From Paracoccaceae bacterium (GTDB lineage: Bacteria; Pseudomonadota; Alphaproteobacteria; Rhodobacterales; Rhodobacteraceae): a stretch of DNA of 49,171 nt. Under the pieces are notes generated by a model. The model was not told where the DNA came from and made no database searches. It was given only the letters and a program-made list of their open reading frames with translations. The stretch's first letter is position 1. Each line of letters opens with the position of its first letter. Both the position numbers and the translations under genes were made by a program. The stretch is from positions 1,998 through 51,168 of the forward strand of contig VYFX01000008.1 in assembly GCA_009842205.1 (NCBI GenBank). The letters run 5' to 3'. Shown in pieces: positions 33,723 through 43,432 of the stretch.

Positions 33723-35252
33723 CTAGGATGCCTTCCTAGCCTTCATTCTCTTTCTTATAAACCCGTAAAGAGGTAACAATAACAATATTATTGCCGCAAT
33801 TGTAATCGGGCCGGCAATGGGCCTTTCCAGGAAAATCATCCAACTGCCATCCGACAATAGGAGGGATTGACGCAATTTGGGTTCAGCAATCGGTCCCAAG
33901 ACTATTGCCAGTACCGCTGGTGCCAAGGGATAATCAAGAATCCTCAGCAGAAAAGCACCAATTCCAAAAATCAACATCAGCCACACATCGTAAATATTTT
34001 GATAGGCTGCATAGGTTCCGACAACTGACAGAACAAAAATCAGGGGAGCCAATATGGAAAATGGCATCCTCAGCACCTTCAGAAACAATGGGATGCAAGC
34101 CAGATTGACAGTTACTGCAATGACATTTGAAATATAAAATGAACCAATTAGAGGCCAGACAAATTCCGGTTGATCTGTAAACAACAAGGGCCCAGGCTGC
34201 AAACCCCAGATTACCATTCCGGCAAGCAATACAGCCGTAGTTGGAGAACCTGGAATACCAAGGGTCATCATGGGAAGCATCGCGCCAGTCGAAGCCGAAT
34301 TGTTGGCAGCTTCTGGCGCAGCAACCCCATCGGGCCTGCCCTTGCCAAATTCCTCCTGATTCTTTGAAACCATTTTCGTAACCCCATAGGCCATCAGGGA
34401 ACCAGGAGTAGCACCTGCTGCAGGCAAAATACCTACGAAGAAACCCAGAAATGAACCAATGGTTGTGCCCCGCCAAGTCTCGGGAAAGGATTTTATTGCA
34501 TTCCATACCCTGGCCAAAGTAATGTTGGCTTCGGTCATTTTGAGAGAATCCCGACTCGAATTGATGGTCCAAAGCATTTCTCCTATGCCATAAACACCAA
34601 TCGCAAGAACAAGGAATTGTATGCCTCTACTGAACCATTGGGTGGAATCAAACAACAATAACCTTGGTGCTCCCGAAATAATATCAAACCCGACCGCAGA
34701 CATGACCAGCCCGAAACATATGGAAATGATGGTTTTTGGGATATCATCACCGCTCAAACCGATAAAGGTGGCAAAGGCCAGAAGCATCAGGGCAAAGATT
34801 TCCGGGTTGCCGAATTTCAAGGCAACCGAAGCCAGCAATGGTGCGGCACCGGTAAAGATTACATTGGAAAGCGTACCCCCGACAAAGGAAGCAATAGCCG
34901 CGATGACCAATGCTTTTTCAGCATTGCCCGAAAGGGCCATGGGACGGCCATCAAAGGTTGTTGCAACTGCTGTGGAAGCACCTGGAATCCCCAAGGTAAT
35001 GGATGAAATTGCTCCCCCGTACATGGCGCCGTAGTAAATGGCCGCCAAAAAGATCATGGGCGAGGAAATTGTTCCCGTGATTTCCTGGATAACAAAGGTA
35101 AATGGAAGCAGGATTGCAACACCATTGACTGATCCCAATCCGGGCATGGCACCTACAAACAGACCGATGACCACACCAAGAAAGGCCAGACCGAGGTTTG
35201 TGGGTTGGAGAGCGGCCCAAACTCCATCCAGTAAAAGTACAACAACTTCCAT
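33723..35252 (-). CDS. tctA: Tripartite tricarboxylate transporter large permease TctA
   Basis: This is the large membrane subunit of a TTT-family importer, with about twelve helices. The start is placed at the ATG at 35252, giving 509 residues beginning MEVVVLLLDGVWAAL; an upstream TTG at 35309 would add 19. TctA hallmarks are visible: GLFVGAMPGLGSVNGVAILLPFTF near the N-terminus, AIYYGAMYGGAISSITLGIPG (about 90-110 in the longer frame), and the repeated copy EAANNSASTGAMLPMMTLGIPGSPTTAVLL in pieces. Order tctC-tctB-tctA on the minus strand is standard. The system imports a carboxylate using the ion gradient. Confidence 0.93.
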   Translation of the reverse strand: MEVVVLLLDGVWAALQPTNLGLAFLGVVIGLFVGAMPGLGSVNGVAILLPFTFVIQEITGTISSPMIFLAAIYYGAMYGGAISSITLGIPGASTAVATTFDGRPMALSGNAEKALVIAAIASFVGGTLSNVIFTGAAPLLASVALKFGNPEIFALMLLAFATFIGLSGDDIPKTIISICFGLVMSAVGFDIISGAPRLLLFDSTQWFSRGIQFLVLAIGVYGIGEMLWTINSSRDSLKMTEANITLARVWNAIKSFPETWRGTTIGSFLGFFVGILPAAGATPGSLMAYGVTKMVSKNQEEFGKGRPDGVAAPEAANNSASTGAMLPMMTLGIPGSPTTAVLLAGMVIWGLQPGPLLFTDQPEFVWPLIGSFYISNVIAVTVNLACIPLFLKVLRMPFSILAPLIFVLSVVGTYAAYQNIYDVWLMLIFGIGAFLLRILDYPLAPAVLAIVLGPIAEPKLRQSLLLSDGSWMIFLERPIAGPITIAAIILLLLPLYGFIRKRMKARKAS

Positions 35253-35309
35253 CGAAATATCTACTGTATCAGTCGGTGGTTCTTCATCTCGGACAGGCCA
35301 TGGAAACAA

Positions 35310-35855
35310 TCAAAGGAAAATATCATAAAGCGGTATGAACATTGGTTCCAATGCTCCCTTGGGTAAGACAATTCGCATTGCAACATCAAAGAAAAAGAAG
35401 CAGAAGACAGCCGCACTAATACCTATCAGGGCAGCCAACCACCAGGGATGCTTTCCTAGAAAATAAATGTAGTAAAAAAGAAAAATCGGAATCGCGCCGT
35501 AAAATCCTATCAGTCCAATCAGAAAAAGGAAGGCAACCAACCCACCGCCAACAAGGGCAAACATTTTAACCCCGTAGGTATCAAGGAACCTGTCCCTTGA
35601 TCGTGAAGGTGGTGACCTGCGGCGAAACCAGTTTATGCCAACCATTACGGAGCAAATAAACATGGCTAGAGAAAGCCAAAATGGCCAAAACCCGCTACCG
35701 GGTCCTTCATTGTTTACATTGATTCCGATGTTGGCAAATCTCACCGCGGTTGGGTCCCAAGAAGGACCCTCACCACTTTCCCACATCAGATAGAGGGAGA
35801 AGAGTGCTATGACAAAAGCTGTAACGAGCTCGGCTAACCGCACTCTTCCTCCCAA
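35310..35855 (-). CDS. tctB: Tripartite tricarboxylate transporter small permease TctB
   Basis: The 181-residue small subunit has four predicted helices (about 8-26, 57-73, 95-115 and 118-160) and a conserved-looking C-terminal AMRIVLPKGALEPM. Family members are poorly conserved in sequence, so the call rests on size, helix pattern and position between tctC and tctA. The TTG at 35855 is the longest start. A GTG at 35843 sits four bases after GGGAGG and may be the real one. Confidence 0.85.
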   Translation of the reverse strand: MGGRVRLAELVTAFVIALFSLYLMWESGEGPSWDPTAVRFANIGINVNNEGPGSGFWPFWLSLAMFICSVMVGINWFRRRSPPSRSRDRFLDTYGVKMFALVGGGLVAFLFLIGLIGFYGAIPIFLFYYIYFLGKHPWWLAALIGISAAVFCFFFFDVAMRIVLPKGALEPMFIPLYDIFL

Positions 35856-35883
35856 CTATTTTTAAACCATACACCCGAAGGAA

Positions 35884-36855
35884 TTAGTTTATTGCACCTG
35901 AAGCCTTCAGAATGACTTCGTGCCGATCACGCTGAACCTGCCAATAATTGGCCAGATCATCACCCGATGTATAATCACCCAGCAATGACTTGTCGGCTTT
36001 GTATTGCTGCCATTCGGCAGAATCATAAACCTTGGCAAAGAGATCGGTGTAATAGGCCAGTGCTTCATCGGACATGCCTGGTGCCCCGACGACAGCACGC
36101 TGCATGTAGTAGGCGAAATCTTCACCAGCTTCAGCAAGGGTCGGAACATCCGGGAACATGGGCAATCTTTCCGAAGTGAATGCCACCAATGGAATTACAT
36201 CACCGGATTCATAAAATCCAAGGGCCTCAGAGGGATTGTTGACTGACGAATCAATCTGCTCACCGGCAAGATCCTTGGCAACAGCACCACCACCCTTGTA
36301 GGGAATGTATTTGATTTCCAGTCCAAAGGTATCATTCAGAAAATCCGTAATGATCTGGTCTTCCTGCGCTGAACCGGTTCCTCCCATGACCCAGCCTGAT
36401 CCCCGGGCCTTGGCCTCGGCCAGAAACTCTTCAAAGGAATTCACGCCTTCGTTTTTGTGGACCCACAAAACGAAAGTATCCTCGGCCATACGGCCAATCG
36501 GTGCAAAGGTCATGATATCAATTCCAAGACCTGGCTGGCGAAGCGGGGTTGTGAAAAAGGAATTCAGGGTAACCATGATGGTATGATCCGGATCGGTGGC
36601 TGAATTCAGGGCAACCAATGCCTCGGCACCGGAACCACCTGATTTGTTCACTGGCACAAGCGGTCTAGATGCCAGCTCTTCCTTTTCAACAATCGACTGC
36701 ATCAGACGGGCCATTTTGTCGGCTCCACCACCTTTACCGGCCATGATAACAAAATCAATCGGCTTGGTAGGTTCAAATTGAGCATGGGCAGCACTTACAG
36801 CCAAGGAAGCCAAAAGGGCAATCAATCCCAAAGTAAGTTTTCTAACAAATAACAT
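35884..36855 (-). CDS. tctC: Bug-family TctC solute-binding protein
   Basis: This is a 323-residue periplasmic binding protein with a signal peptide ending near AHAQ (about residue 26). It shows the Bug layout: KPIDFVIMAGKGGGADKMARLMQ at the start of the mature protein, KSGGSGAEALVAL (about 72-84) and WVMGGTGSAQEDQI with IPYKGGGAVAKDLAG as the second binding strand. It also has FPDVPTLAEAG, a near-universal Bug segment. It delivers a carboxylate to TctAB. Given the adjacent formyl-CoA pathway, oxalate or a small 2-hydroxy acid is a reasonable guess for the ligand. Confidence 0.92.
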   Translation of the reverse strand: MLFVRKLTLGLIALLASLAVSAAHAQFEPTKPIDFVIMAGKGGGADKMARLMQSIVEKEELASRPLVPVNKSGGSGAEALVALNSATDPDHTIMVTLNSFFTTPLRQPGLGIDIMTFAPIGRMAEDTFVLWVHKNEGVNSFEEFLAEAKARGSGWVMGGTGSAQEDQIITDFLNDTFGLEIKYIPYKGGGAVAKDLAGEQIDSSVNNPSEALGFYESGDVIPLVAFTSERLPMFPDVPTLAEAGEDFAYYMQRAVVGAPGMSDEALAYYTDLFAKVYDSAEWQQYKADKSLLGDYTSGDDLANYWQVQRDRHEVILKASGAIN

Positions 36856-36911
36856 TGTTTTTCTCCTCTATACATGCGACAAAGAATTTTCCTCACCGCG
36901 GTTCAATCAGC

Positions 36912-36926
36912 CCCTGAAGGTCAGGG
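36912..36926 (-). terminator. Hairpin between fhs and tctC
   Basis: CCCTGA and TCAGGG form a perfect 6-bp stem with a three-base loop in the 211-bp gap between fhs and tctC. On the minus strand no T-run follows, so it may be an attenuator, an operator or chance and not a true terminator. The rest of the gap is AT-rich with no clear promoter. Confidence 0.3.
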
Positions 36927-37066
36927 CCTGAATAAATATGGAAATAACTGTTCTAAACATTTATTCCCACAATTCATAAATTACCTCTGTCTCAATCGAC
37001 TTAGATAATATCTGAAAATATCTACCGATACAAAATCCTCTAACTTTACTTTGTTTCTGGTATATC

Positions 37067-38737
37067 CTAAAACAGCCCCTGAACCTGTCCCGCATCATCA
37101 ACGTGAATAGCTTCTGCAGCCGGTACGCTGGGTAAACCGGGCATGGTCATGATTTCTCCACATATTGCCACGATAAATCCCGCACCTGCTGAAAGTCTGA
37201 CTTCCCTGATAGGAATTGTGTGACCGGTTGGAGCCCCCCTTTCATTTGGATCGGTGGTAAAGCTGTATTGGGTTTTAGCCATGCAGACCGGGAGATTGCC
37301 GTATCCTGCTTCCTCCCATTGATTTAACTGATCAACAATCTTCTTGCCAGCCGAAACTCCATCAGCCCGATAAATTTCCTTGGCGATTGTGTCAATTTTT
37401 TCCAAAAGACCCATCTCGTCAGGATAGAGTGGTTTGTAGGCAGCCTTACCTCCCTCGATGATTTCCACTACCTTCTCCGCTAGGTCAGTTGTACCTTCCG
37501 AACCTTTTGCCCAATGCTGACAAAGCACAGCTTCCGTTCCCATGGACGCCACATAATCCTTGACGACATTTACCTCTGCATCCGTATCGGTTACAAAATG
37601 GTTAATGGCCACGACGGCAGGAACTCCAAATTTACGCATATTTTCAATATGCCTTCCCAGATTTGCACATCCCTTGCCAACAGCTTCAACATTTTCCGGG
37701 CCCAAATCGTTCTTCGCCACTCCACCATTCATTTTCAGTGCCCTGATGGTTGCAACAATAACCACTGCCTCTGGGGACAGTCCGGCCTGCCGGCATTTGA
37801 TATCCATGAATTTTTCAGCACCAAGGTCTGCACCGAAGCCAGCTTCGGTCACAACATAATCAGCGATTTTCAATGCCGATGTGGTTGCAATAACAGAATT
37901 ACAGCCATGGGCAATGTTGGCAAATGGACCACCATGTACAAAGGCAGGATTGTTTTCCAGGGTCTGTACCAGATTTGGTTGTACAGCCTGTTGCAAAAGT
38001 ACTGTCATGGCTCCATCGGCCTTGATATCCCGGCAATATACGGGTGAACGGTCTCGCCGGTAAGCAACAATCATCCGACCCAACCTGTTCTGTAAATCTT
38101 CCAAACTTGTAGCCAGACAAAGGACCGCCATAACTTCGGAAGCAACGGTAATATCGAAGCCCGCTTCCCTTGGGAATCCGTTGGCAACCCCTCCCAAACT
38201 GCAGGTTATCTGCCTGAGGGCCCGATCATTCATGTCAAGTACCCTTCTCCAGGCTACTCTTCGGATATCAATTCCTTCCTTGTTGCCCCAGTAAATATGG
38301 TTGTCGATCATTGCCGAAAGCAGATTGTGGGCTGATGTAATGGCATGGAAATCACCCGTAAAATGGAGATTCATATCCTCCATGGGAACAACCTGGGCGT
38401 ACCCTCCACCAGCAGCACCCCCTTTCATCCCGAAACATGGTCCGAGCGAAGCTTCGCGAATACATATTGCTGCCTTTTTGCCAATTTTATTCAGGCCATC
38501 TCCCAATCCAACGGTTGTGGTGGTTTTACCTTCACCTGCGGGTGTGGGATTGATTGCGGTAACCAAGATGAGTTTACCATCCTTGTTAGTCTTGATTGTG
38601 TCAAGGTAACCGGCTGATATCTTGGCTTTATCATGCCCGAATGGAATCAAACTTTCCGATGGAATTCCAAGTTTTGCACCTATTTCCTGAATTGGCTTTT
38701 TCTTGGCCTGTCGTGCAATATCTATATCTGTATTCAT
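37067..38737 (-). CDS. fhs: Formate-tetrahydrofolate ligase
   Basis: Fhs makes 10-formyl-tetrahydrofolate from formate, tetrahydrofolate and ATP. The 556-residue protein has the P-loop [20 protein letters not shown] (about 63-82) and the signatures [20 protein letters not shown] and [15 protein letters not shown]. It lacks no conserved block that I can see. It is the last gene of the gntR operon, 13 bp after the formyltransferase gene, and would capture formate released by the Frc reaction for one-carbon metabolism. Confidence 0.95.
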   Translation of the reverse strand: MNTDIDIARQAKKKPIQEIGAKLGIPSESLIPFGHDKAKISAGYLDTIKTNKDGKLILVTAINPTPAGEGKTTTTVGLGDGLNKIGKKAAICIREASLGPCFGMKGGAAGGGYAQVVPMEDMNLHFTGDFHAITSAHNLLSAMIDNHIYWGNKEGIDIRRVAWRRVLDMNDRALRQITCSLGGVANGFPREAGFDITVASEVMAVLCLATSLEDLQNRLGRMIVAYRRDRSPVYCRDIKADGAMTVLLQQAVQPNLVQTLENNPAFVHGGPFANIAHGCNSVIATTSALKIADYVVTEAGFGADLGAEKFMDIKCRQAGLSPEAVVIVATIRALKMNGGVAKNDLGPENVEAVGKGCANLGRHIENMRKFGVPAVVAINHFVTDTDAEVNVVKDYVASMGTEAVLCQHWAKGSEGTTDLAEKVVEIIEGGKAAYKPLYPDEMGLLEKIDTIAKEIYRADGVSAGKKIVDQLNQWEEAGYGNLPVCMAKTQYSFTTDPNERGAPTGHTIPIREVRLSAGAGFIVAICGEIMTMPGLPSVPAAEAIHVDDAGQVQGLF

Positions 38738-38750
38738 ATATCTTTCCCTG

Positions 38751-39671
38751 TTAATTTCCTAAAATGGTACCTACCGTCACACTGGAATCCTTCAACCAAT
38801 CTCCTGCTGAAATTTTCCCGCTGCCATCGGGGCGTACCCGCTTGATCAGGATACCACCACCTTTGGCCATGACGATAAAACCATTATTGTTGATTTTGAC
38901 AATTTCTCCAATTTCACCTTTAGCATTTCCGACCAATTCAGCATCATAAATTTTCAATACCTCACCATCCCTGGTTGTCCAAGCTCCTGGTTGGGGGTTG
39001 GTCCCCCTAATCAAATTATAAACAATTTGTACGGATTCATTCCAATCAATTTCCGCATCCTTTTTGGTGCACCAGGATTCGTAGGTGGCCTTGGATTCAT
39101 CCTGGGTGCTCCTTGGAGAATTCCCACTTCTGAAAAGGTTGCAAACTTTTGAGACGGAATCTATTGCTGCCGGGAAAATCTTTTTAAAATAAACATCTCC
39201 CAAAGTATCATCCGGACCAATGGGACACTCCCATTGCATGAGAATATCTCCTTCATCCAATCCATCAGTGGGATAGAACCAGGAAAATCCGGTTTTTTCA
39301 GAACCCCAGATTATGGGCCAATTGATGGAACTTGGTCCTCGATGCAAGGGAAGAAGCGAGGGATGAAAACATATCGAACCCATTTTCGGAATATCCCTTG
39401 CCTGCTCGGGAACAAACAGGGTTACATATGCCATAATCATCAAATCGGCGTTCAAGCTTCTCATTTGATCTAGGGTATCGGCATCCCTGTAATTTGCAGG
39501 TTGATAAACCGCAATGCCTTTCTCCAAGGCCGTTTCTTTCAATGGATCCATGGGGCGATTGGGTTTATCAGGAGCACAATAAACTGCGACAACTTCATCG
39601 ACTCCATCTGCCAGTATTTTCTCCAAGGCGGCTTTCCCAAAAGCCTGTTGCCCCATTACAATTAATTTCAT
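38751..39671 (-). CDS. Formyltransferase-fold protein, like the hydrolase domain of 10-formyl-THF dehydrogenase
   Basis: The 306-residue protein has the formyl_trans_N fold (about 1-180) with [17 protein letters not shown] (H103) and [10 protein letters not shown] (D142), the same catalytic pair and spacing as in the hydrolase domain of formyltetrahydrofolate dehydrogenase. The C-terminal part (about 205-300: [20 protein letters not shown]) is the Fmt_C-like barrel. It is not the housekeeping Fmt: the HPSLLP form and the operon position argue against it. It may hydrolyse or move formyl groups between formyl-tetrahydrofolate and another acceptor. Direct transfer from formyl-CoA is a speculative alternative. 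Confidence 0.8.
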   Translation of the reverse strand: MKLIVMGQQAFGKAALEKILADGVDEVVAVYCAPDKPNRPMDPLKETALEKGIAVYQPANYRDADTLDQMRSLNADLMIMAYVTLFVPEQARDIPKMGSICFHPSLLPLHRGPSSINWPIIWGSEKTGFSWFYPTDGLDEGDILMQWECPIGPDDTLGDVYFKKIFPAAIDSVSKVCNLFRSGNSPRSTQDESKATYESWCTKKDAEIDWNESVQIVYNLIRGTNPQPGAWTTRDGEVLKIYDAELVGNAKGEIGEIVKINNNGFIVMAKGGGILIKRVRPDGSGKISAGDWLKDSSVTVGTILGN

Positions 39672-39715
39672 TAAATCCGTCCCAATGCTTTCACTATGAA
39701 ATTCCTAAATTTCGA

Positions 39716-40966
39716 TTATCCAACTGCACCCGATTCCTGTATCCTATTTAACTCGTCCCCCGTATAGCCCAACACCTCGGTTAAAATTTCAGTGGTATGC
39801 TCACCCAACAAGGGAGAACGCACCACCTCGACTGAACTGTCGGATAGCTTGATCGGGCATCCAACTGACAAGTATTTTCCTCTTTCTGGATGATCAACTT
39901 CGACAATTGTTCCAGTTTTCTTCAATCCCTCATCTTCCGCCAGCTCTTTCATCGAAAGAATAGGACCAACGGGAATATCAAGCGGGTTACATTCGTCCAT
40001 GACCTCAAATTTTGTCTTGGTCATAGTCCATTGCTCGATCGTATCGAAAATTAGGTCCAGATTGGGCAGTCTTGCCGGAGGAGTGGCAAATTCGGGATCT
40101 TCCTTCCATTCGGGCTTGCCAATGAGATCACATATCCTGGGCCAGACAGCGGCCTGGGTAATAAAGTAGGTATAGGCATTGGGATCATTTTCCCATCCCT
40201 TGCATTTAAGTATTCTACCTGGCTGTCCACCTCCAGAGTCATTACCGGCACGAGGTGTTGAATCGCCGAATGGAATTCCTTTCCCATGCTGGGAATATTC
40301 TTCTAAGGGACCCTTGTCCAACCTCTGCTGGTCTCGTAATTTTACACGACAAAGGTTTAGTACCCCATCCTGCATTGGAGCAAGTATCTTCTGTCCTTTT
40401 CCAGTTGTTTGCCTTTGGATCAGGGCAACACAAATTCCAAGTGCCAGATGCAAACCAGTACCGGAATCACCGATTTGTGCTCCCGTCACCAATGGCACAT
40501 CATCATTAAATCCCGTTGTAGAAGCAGAACCACCGGCACATTGAGCAACATTTTCGTAAACCTTGCAGTCCTCGAACTTGCCTGGTCCAAATCCTTTAAC
40601 CGAAGCCATGATCATTTTGGGATTCAATTGCTGGATGGTTTCCCAGCCAAAACCCATTCGATCCAAAGCACCAGGTGCAAAATTTTCAACTAGAACATCA
40701 CATTCCTTGATCAACTTAGTCAAAACCTCTTTGCCAACCTCGTTCTTGGTATTCAAGGTTATGGAACGCTTATTGTGGTTCAACATGGTGAAATACAGAC
40801 TATCTGCCCCTGGGACATCGACCAATTGTTTTCTGGTAGCATCGCCTACTCCCGGTCGTTCCACCTTGATTACATCTGCTCCAAACCAGGCAAGTAACTG
40901 GGTGCAAGTCGGTCCCGACTGTACATGGGTAAAGTCCAGTATCTTAATTCCCTCAAGCGCCTTCAT
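39716..40966 (-). CDS. frc: Formyl-CoA:oxalate CoA-transferase-like (family III)
   Basis: The start is placed at the ATG at 40966, nine bases after GGAG, giving 416 residues; an upstream frame adds seven. The sequence is very like E. coli Frc from memory: [48 protein letters not shown] and [18 protein letters not shown]. The catalytic aspartate is in IGDSGTGLH (about D167) and the flexible glycine loop reads SGGGQPG. Frc moves CoA from formyl-CoA to oxalate, or to another acid in relatives, releasing formate. It lies directly downstream of the ThDP enzyme that would produce formyl-CoA and upstream of the formyl-folate genes. Confidence 0.9.
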   Translation of the reverse strand: MKALEGIKILDFTHVQSGPTCTQLLAWFGADVIKVERPGVGDATRKQLVDVPGADSLYFTMLNHNKRSITLNTKNEVGKEVLTKLIKECDVLVENFAPGALDRMGFGWETIQQLNPKMIMASVKGFGPGKFEDCKVYENVAQCAGGSASTTGFNDDVPLVTGAQIGDSGTGLHLALGICVALIQRQTTGKGQKILAPMQDGVLNLCRVKLRDQQRLDKGPLEEYSQHGKGIPFGDSTPRAGNDSGGGQPGRILKCKGWENDPNAYTYFITQAAVWPRICDLIGKPEWKEDPEFATPPARLPNLDLIFDTIEQWTMTKTKFEVMDECNPLDIPVGPILSMKELAEDEGLKKTGTIVEVDHPERGKYLSVGCPIKLSDSSVEVVRSPLLGEHTTEILTEVLGYTGDELNRIQESGAVG

Positions 40967-40999
40967 AAATTGCAATCTCCTCGACAAATCCGACTGTAA

Positions 41000-42733
41000 T
41001 TATTTGTACATTGTCTGTGCTTTCGTACCCGGGGCGTATTCGTTGGGATCTATCCAAACATTCACCACGGCACATTTTCCGGTTTTGTGAATGGCTTCCC
41101 TGGCTCTTCGCAAGGCTGGTTGAAGTTCCGAGGCTTCTCTCACCTCTTCACCATAACCACCTATCATTTCACCAAACTTGCCAAATGGTACATCACCGAG
41201 CTTGTTTCCTATATCACCCCTGTTTTGACCATACTTGGTTATCTGACCGTATCTGATTTGATTCATGGCCGAATTGTTTCCGACAATTGCCAGATAAGGA
41301 GCTCCAAACCTCTGAGAGGTTTCCATGTCAAACGAGGTCATGCCAAATGATCCATCCCCATATAAACAAACCACTTCCTTTTCTGGATGTGCCAACTTTG
41401 CAGCCATCGAAAATCCGGTTCCAACACCCAGGGAACCCAGTGCACCAGGATCCATCCATTGTCCTGGGTTTCTAGGTCTGACGGCCTGGGCCGAGATGGT
41501 AACCACATCTCCCCCATCTCCTATGTAGATGGAATTCTCATCAAGAAACTCGTTAATCTCCCAAGCCAGCCTGTAAGGATGTATCGGCGATTGATCCGAA
41601 AGAAACAAGGGCATGAGCCTTTCCAATTTGGTCTTTTCAATTTCCCTCAGGCTCTCCAGCCATTGCTTTCGTTGCTGTTTTATACCTGCTTTCATTCGTC
41701 CCGATGCTGCATTTGCAACTGCCGACAGAATGGCACCCGGATGTCCCGCTATTCCCAATGATATATCCCTGTTCTTGCCCACGGTTCGATAGTCAAGATC
41801 AATTTGAAGGAGTGTAGGAGCAGTGATCCTTTTGCCATAACCCATGCGAAAATCAAATGGTGTACCAACAATCAGTATGACATCTGCACCCTTGAAGGCA
41901 TCCGATCTCGTTCTGTCAAAGCAATGGGGATCACTTTGTTTCATCATCCCGCGAGCTGCCCCATTCATATAGGCTGGGATTTCGAGAGCCTTGACGAATT
42001 CTATGCACTCTTGGTGGGAATTGGAAGCCCATACCTGTTGACCGAACAATACTGCCGGCCTTTCGGCATTGACCAGAATATCAGCCATTCTTTCAATATC
42101 ATCCGGATCCCCAATTGATCTGACAGAGGCGCGATAACTTCCCGGTTCCGGTATTCTGGCCTGACTCAAGGGGATTTCGGCATCAAGAATATCCCTGGGA
42201 ATTTCCAGATAACTTGGACCATAAGCACCTGTAAAGCATTCTCTTGCTGCCATGGAAATCATGTCGGCAATTCGTTCGGTGGAAAACACGCCCGAGGCGA
42301 ATTTGGTAATGGGGGTCATCATGTCCACATGAGGCAGATCCTGTAATGAACCCATTTTGTGCTGGGTCAAGGATGATTGCCCACCAATATGCAGAATTGG
42401 GCTTTCAGATCTGAAGGCCGTTGCAACTCCGGTTACAGCATTTGTACAACCTGGTCCGGCTGTCGTTACCACGCATCCCAATTTACCAGTTTGCCGGGCA
42501 TAACCATCGGCTGCGTGAGCTGCTGTCTGCTCATGCCTAACATCCACAATTTTGATGCCTTCATCAATACAACCATCATAAATATCAATGATATGGCCTC
42601 CGCATAGGGTAAAAATGGTATCCACACCCTCATTACGGAGGGCTTTGGCAACCAAATGTCCCCCTGATACTATATCTTCATCAGTGCTTTTTTTTGCTAA
42701 TGTATCGTGTGCTGTTTTGGAATTTGTATTCAT
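41000..42733 (-). CDS. ThDP-dependent enzyme, candidate oxalyl-CoA decarboxylase or 2-hydroxyacyl-CoA lyase
   Basis: The 577-residue protein has the three-domain ThDP fold. The pyrimidine-domain glutamate is in DVRHEQTAAHAADGYAR (about 60-76) and the pyrophosphate motif is GDGSFGMTSFDMETSQRFG followed by NN. In sequence it resembles the acetolactate-synthase/2-hydroxyacyl-CoA-lyase group more than classical Oxc: the GNNSAMNQIRYGQ segment and the C-terminal EYAPGTKAQTMYK are not those of E. coli Oxc. By context, next to Frc and Fhs, it should make formyl-CoA, either from oxalyl-CoA or from a 2-hydroxyacyl-CoA. A true acetolactate synthase is unlikely because no small subunit is present. Confidence 0.7.
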   Translation of the reverse strand: MNTNSKTAHDTLAKKSTDEDIVSGGHLVAKALRNEGVDTIFTLCGGHIIDIYDGCIDEGIKIVDVRHEQTAAHAADGYARQTGKLGCVVTTAGPGCTNAVTGVATAFRSESPILHIGGQSSLTQHKMGSLQDLPHVDMMTPITKFASGVFSTERIADMISMAARECFTGAYGPSYLEIPRDILDAEIPLSQARIPEPGSYRASVRSIGDPDDIERMADILVNAERPAVLFGQQVWASNSHQECIEFVKALEIPAYMNGAARGMMKQSDPHCFDRTRSDAFKGADVILIVGTPFDFRMGYGKRITAPTLLQIDLDYRTVGKNRDISLGIAGHPGAILSAVANAASGRMKAGIKQQRKQWLESLREIEKTKLERLMPLFLSDQSPIHPYRLAWEINEFLDENSIYIGDGGDVVTISAQAVRPRNPGQWMDPGALGSLGVGTGFSMAAKLAHPEKEVVCLYGDGSFGMTSFDMETSQRFGAPYLAIVGNNSAMNQIRYGQITKYGQNRGDIGNKLGDVPFGKFGEMIGGYGEEVREASELQPALRRAREAIHKTGKCAVVNVWIDPNEYAPGTKAQTMYK

Positions 42734-42754
42734 TTCTGCTTTCTTCTTTCAATT

Positions 42755-43432
42755 TCAGGTATCTAAATTCTTCCAGGTTTTTCTGATATATTTTTCCAAT
42801 CGCAAGGTATGTTCCCTTACCAGATTGGCGGCCTTCTCCGGTTGGTTTGACTGGATTGCATCGACAATCTCGGCATGATCGGAAATGGATTGTTCAGTTC
42901 GGGTCGGATCCCGCATCGCATGTCTTCGGGCAGGCTCAATCTGGGCAAAAATATCCTCACCGATTTTCTTGAGCATCTTGCATTTCGACAATTCCAGAAT
43001 TTTTCGGTGAAACATTATGTTGGCTTCGGAATAAACGTCCTGATTTTGGGATGAACCCTTTACACCTATCAACTCAAGTTCTTCCACTTCTTCCTGACTA
43101 ACTTGTCCACAAGTCAATCTGGCAGCCATGCTTTCAATCGCAGCCCATACCACGACCAACTCTGCCACCTCCTCAATGCTTCGCTTTTTGACAAAAACAC
43201 CAATTCGGGATTTGATTTCGATAAGGTTCTCATTTTCCAACCGGACAAGAGCCTCCCTGACCGGAGTTCTGGATATTCCCAGCTGCTGGGCAATTTTCCT
43301 CTCATCCAGACGCAAATCGGTATTCTTGCTGTATACATCCATCTCAAGGATGGCTTCCCGCAACACCTGATAAATACGCTCTTTCAAGGTGAACGTTTGT
43401 CGCAATGGTTCCAAGTTGATCGATGCATCCAT
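42755..43432 (-). CDS. GntR/FadR-type transcriptional regulator
   Basis: The start is placed at the ATG at 43432, giving 225 residues; an upstream frame adds 20 poorly fitting residues. The winged helix-turn-helix (about 12-75) includes LDERKIAQQLGISRTPVREALVRLE, here given in parts, and the helical FCD domain (about 95-215) follows with metal-binding-type residues (MFHRKILELS and the late DHAEIVDAI). FCD regulators usually bind a small organic acid. It is the first gene of the operon, 21 bp before the ThDP enzyme, so it probably represses its own operon through the operator-like site just upstream. Confidence 0.9.
   Translation of the reverse strand: MDASINLEPLRQTFTLKERIYQVLREAILEMDVYSKNTDLRLDERKIAQQLGISRTPVREALVRLENENLIEIKSRIGVFVKKRSIEEVAELVVVWAAIESMAARLTCGQVSQEEVEELELIGVKGSSQNQDVYSEANIMFHRKILELSKCKMLKKIGEDIFAQIEPARRHAMRDPTRTEQSISDHAEIVDAIQSNQPEKAANLVREHTLRLEKYIRKTWKNLDT

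Noticed and set aside
37514-38047. 177-codon frame antisense to fhs
   Set aside because: It is a mirror frame of a strongly conserved gene. The residue pattern (many Cys, His and Ser) is what antisense translation gives.
41000-42733. Acetolactate synthase large subunit for branched-chain amino acids
   Set aside because: No regulatory small subunit follows and the gene is embedded with frc, fhs and gntR, which fits formyl-CoA chemistry better.
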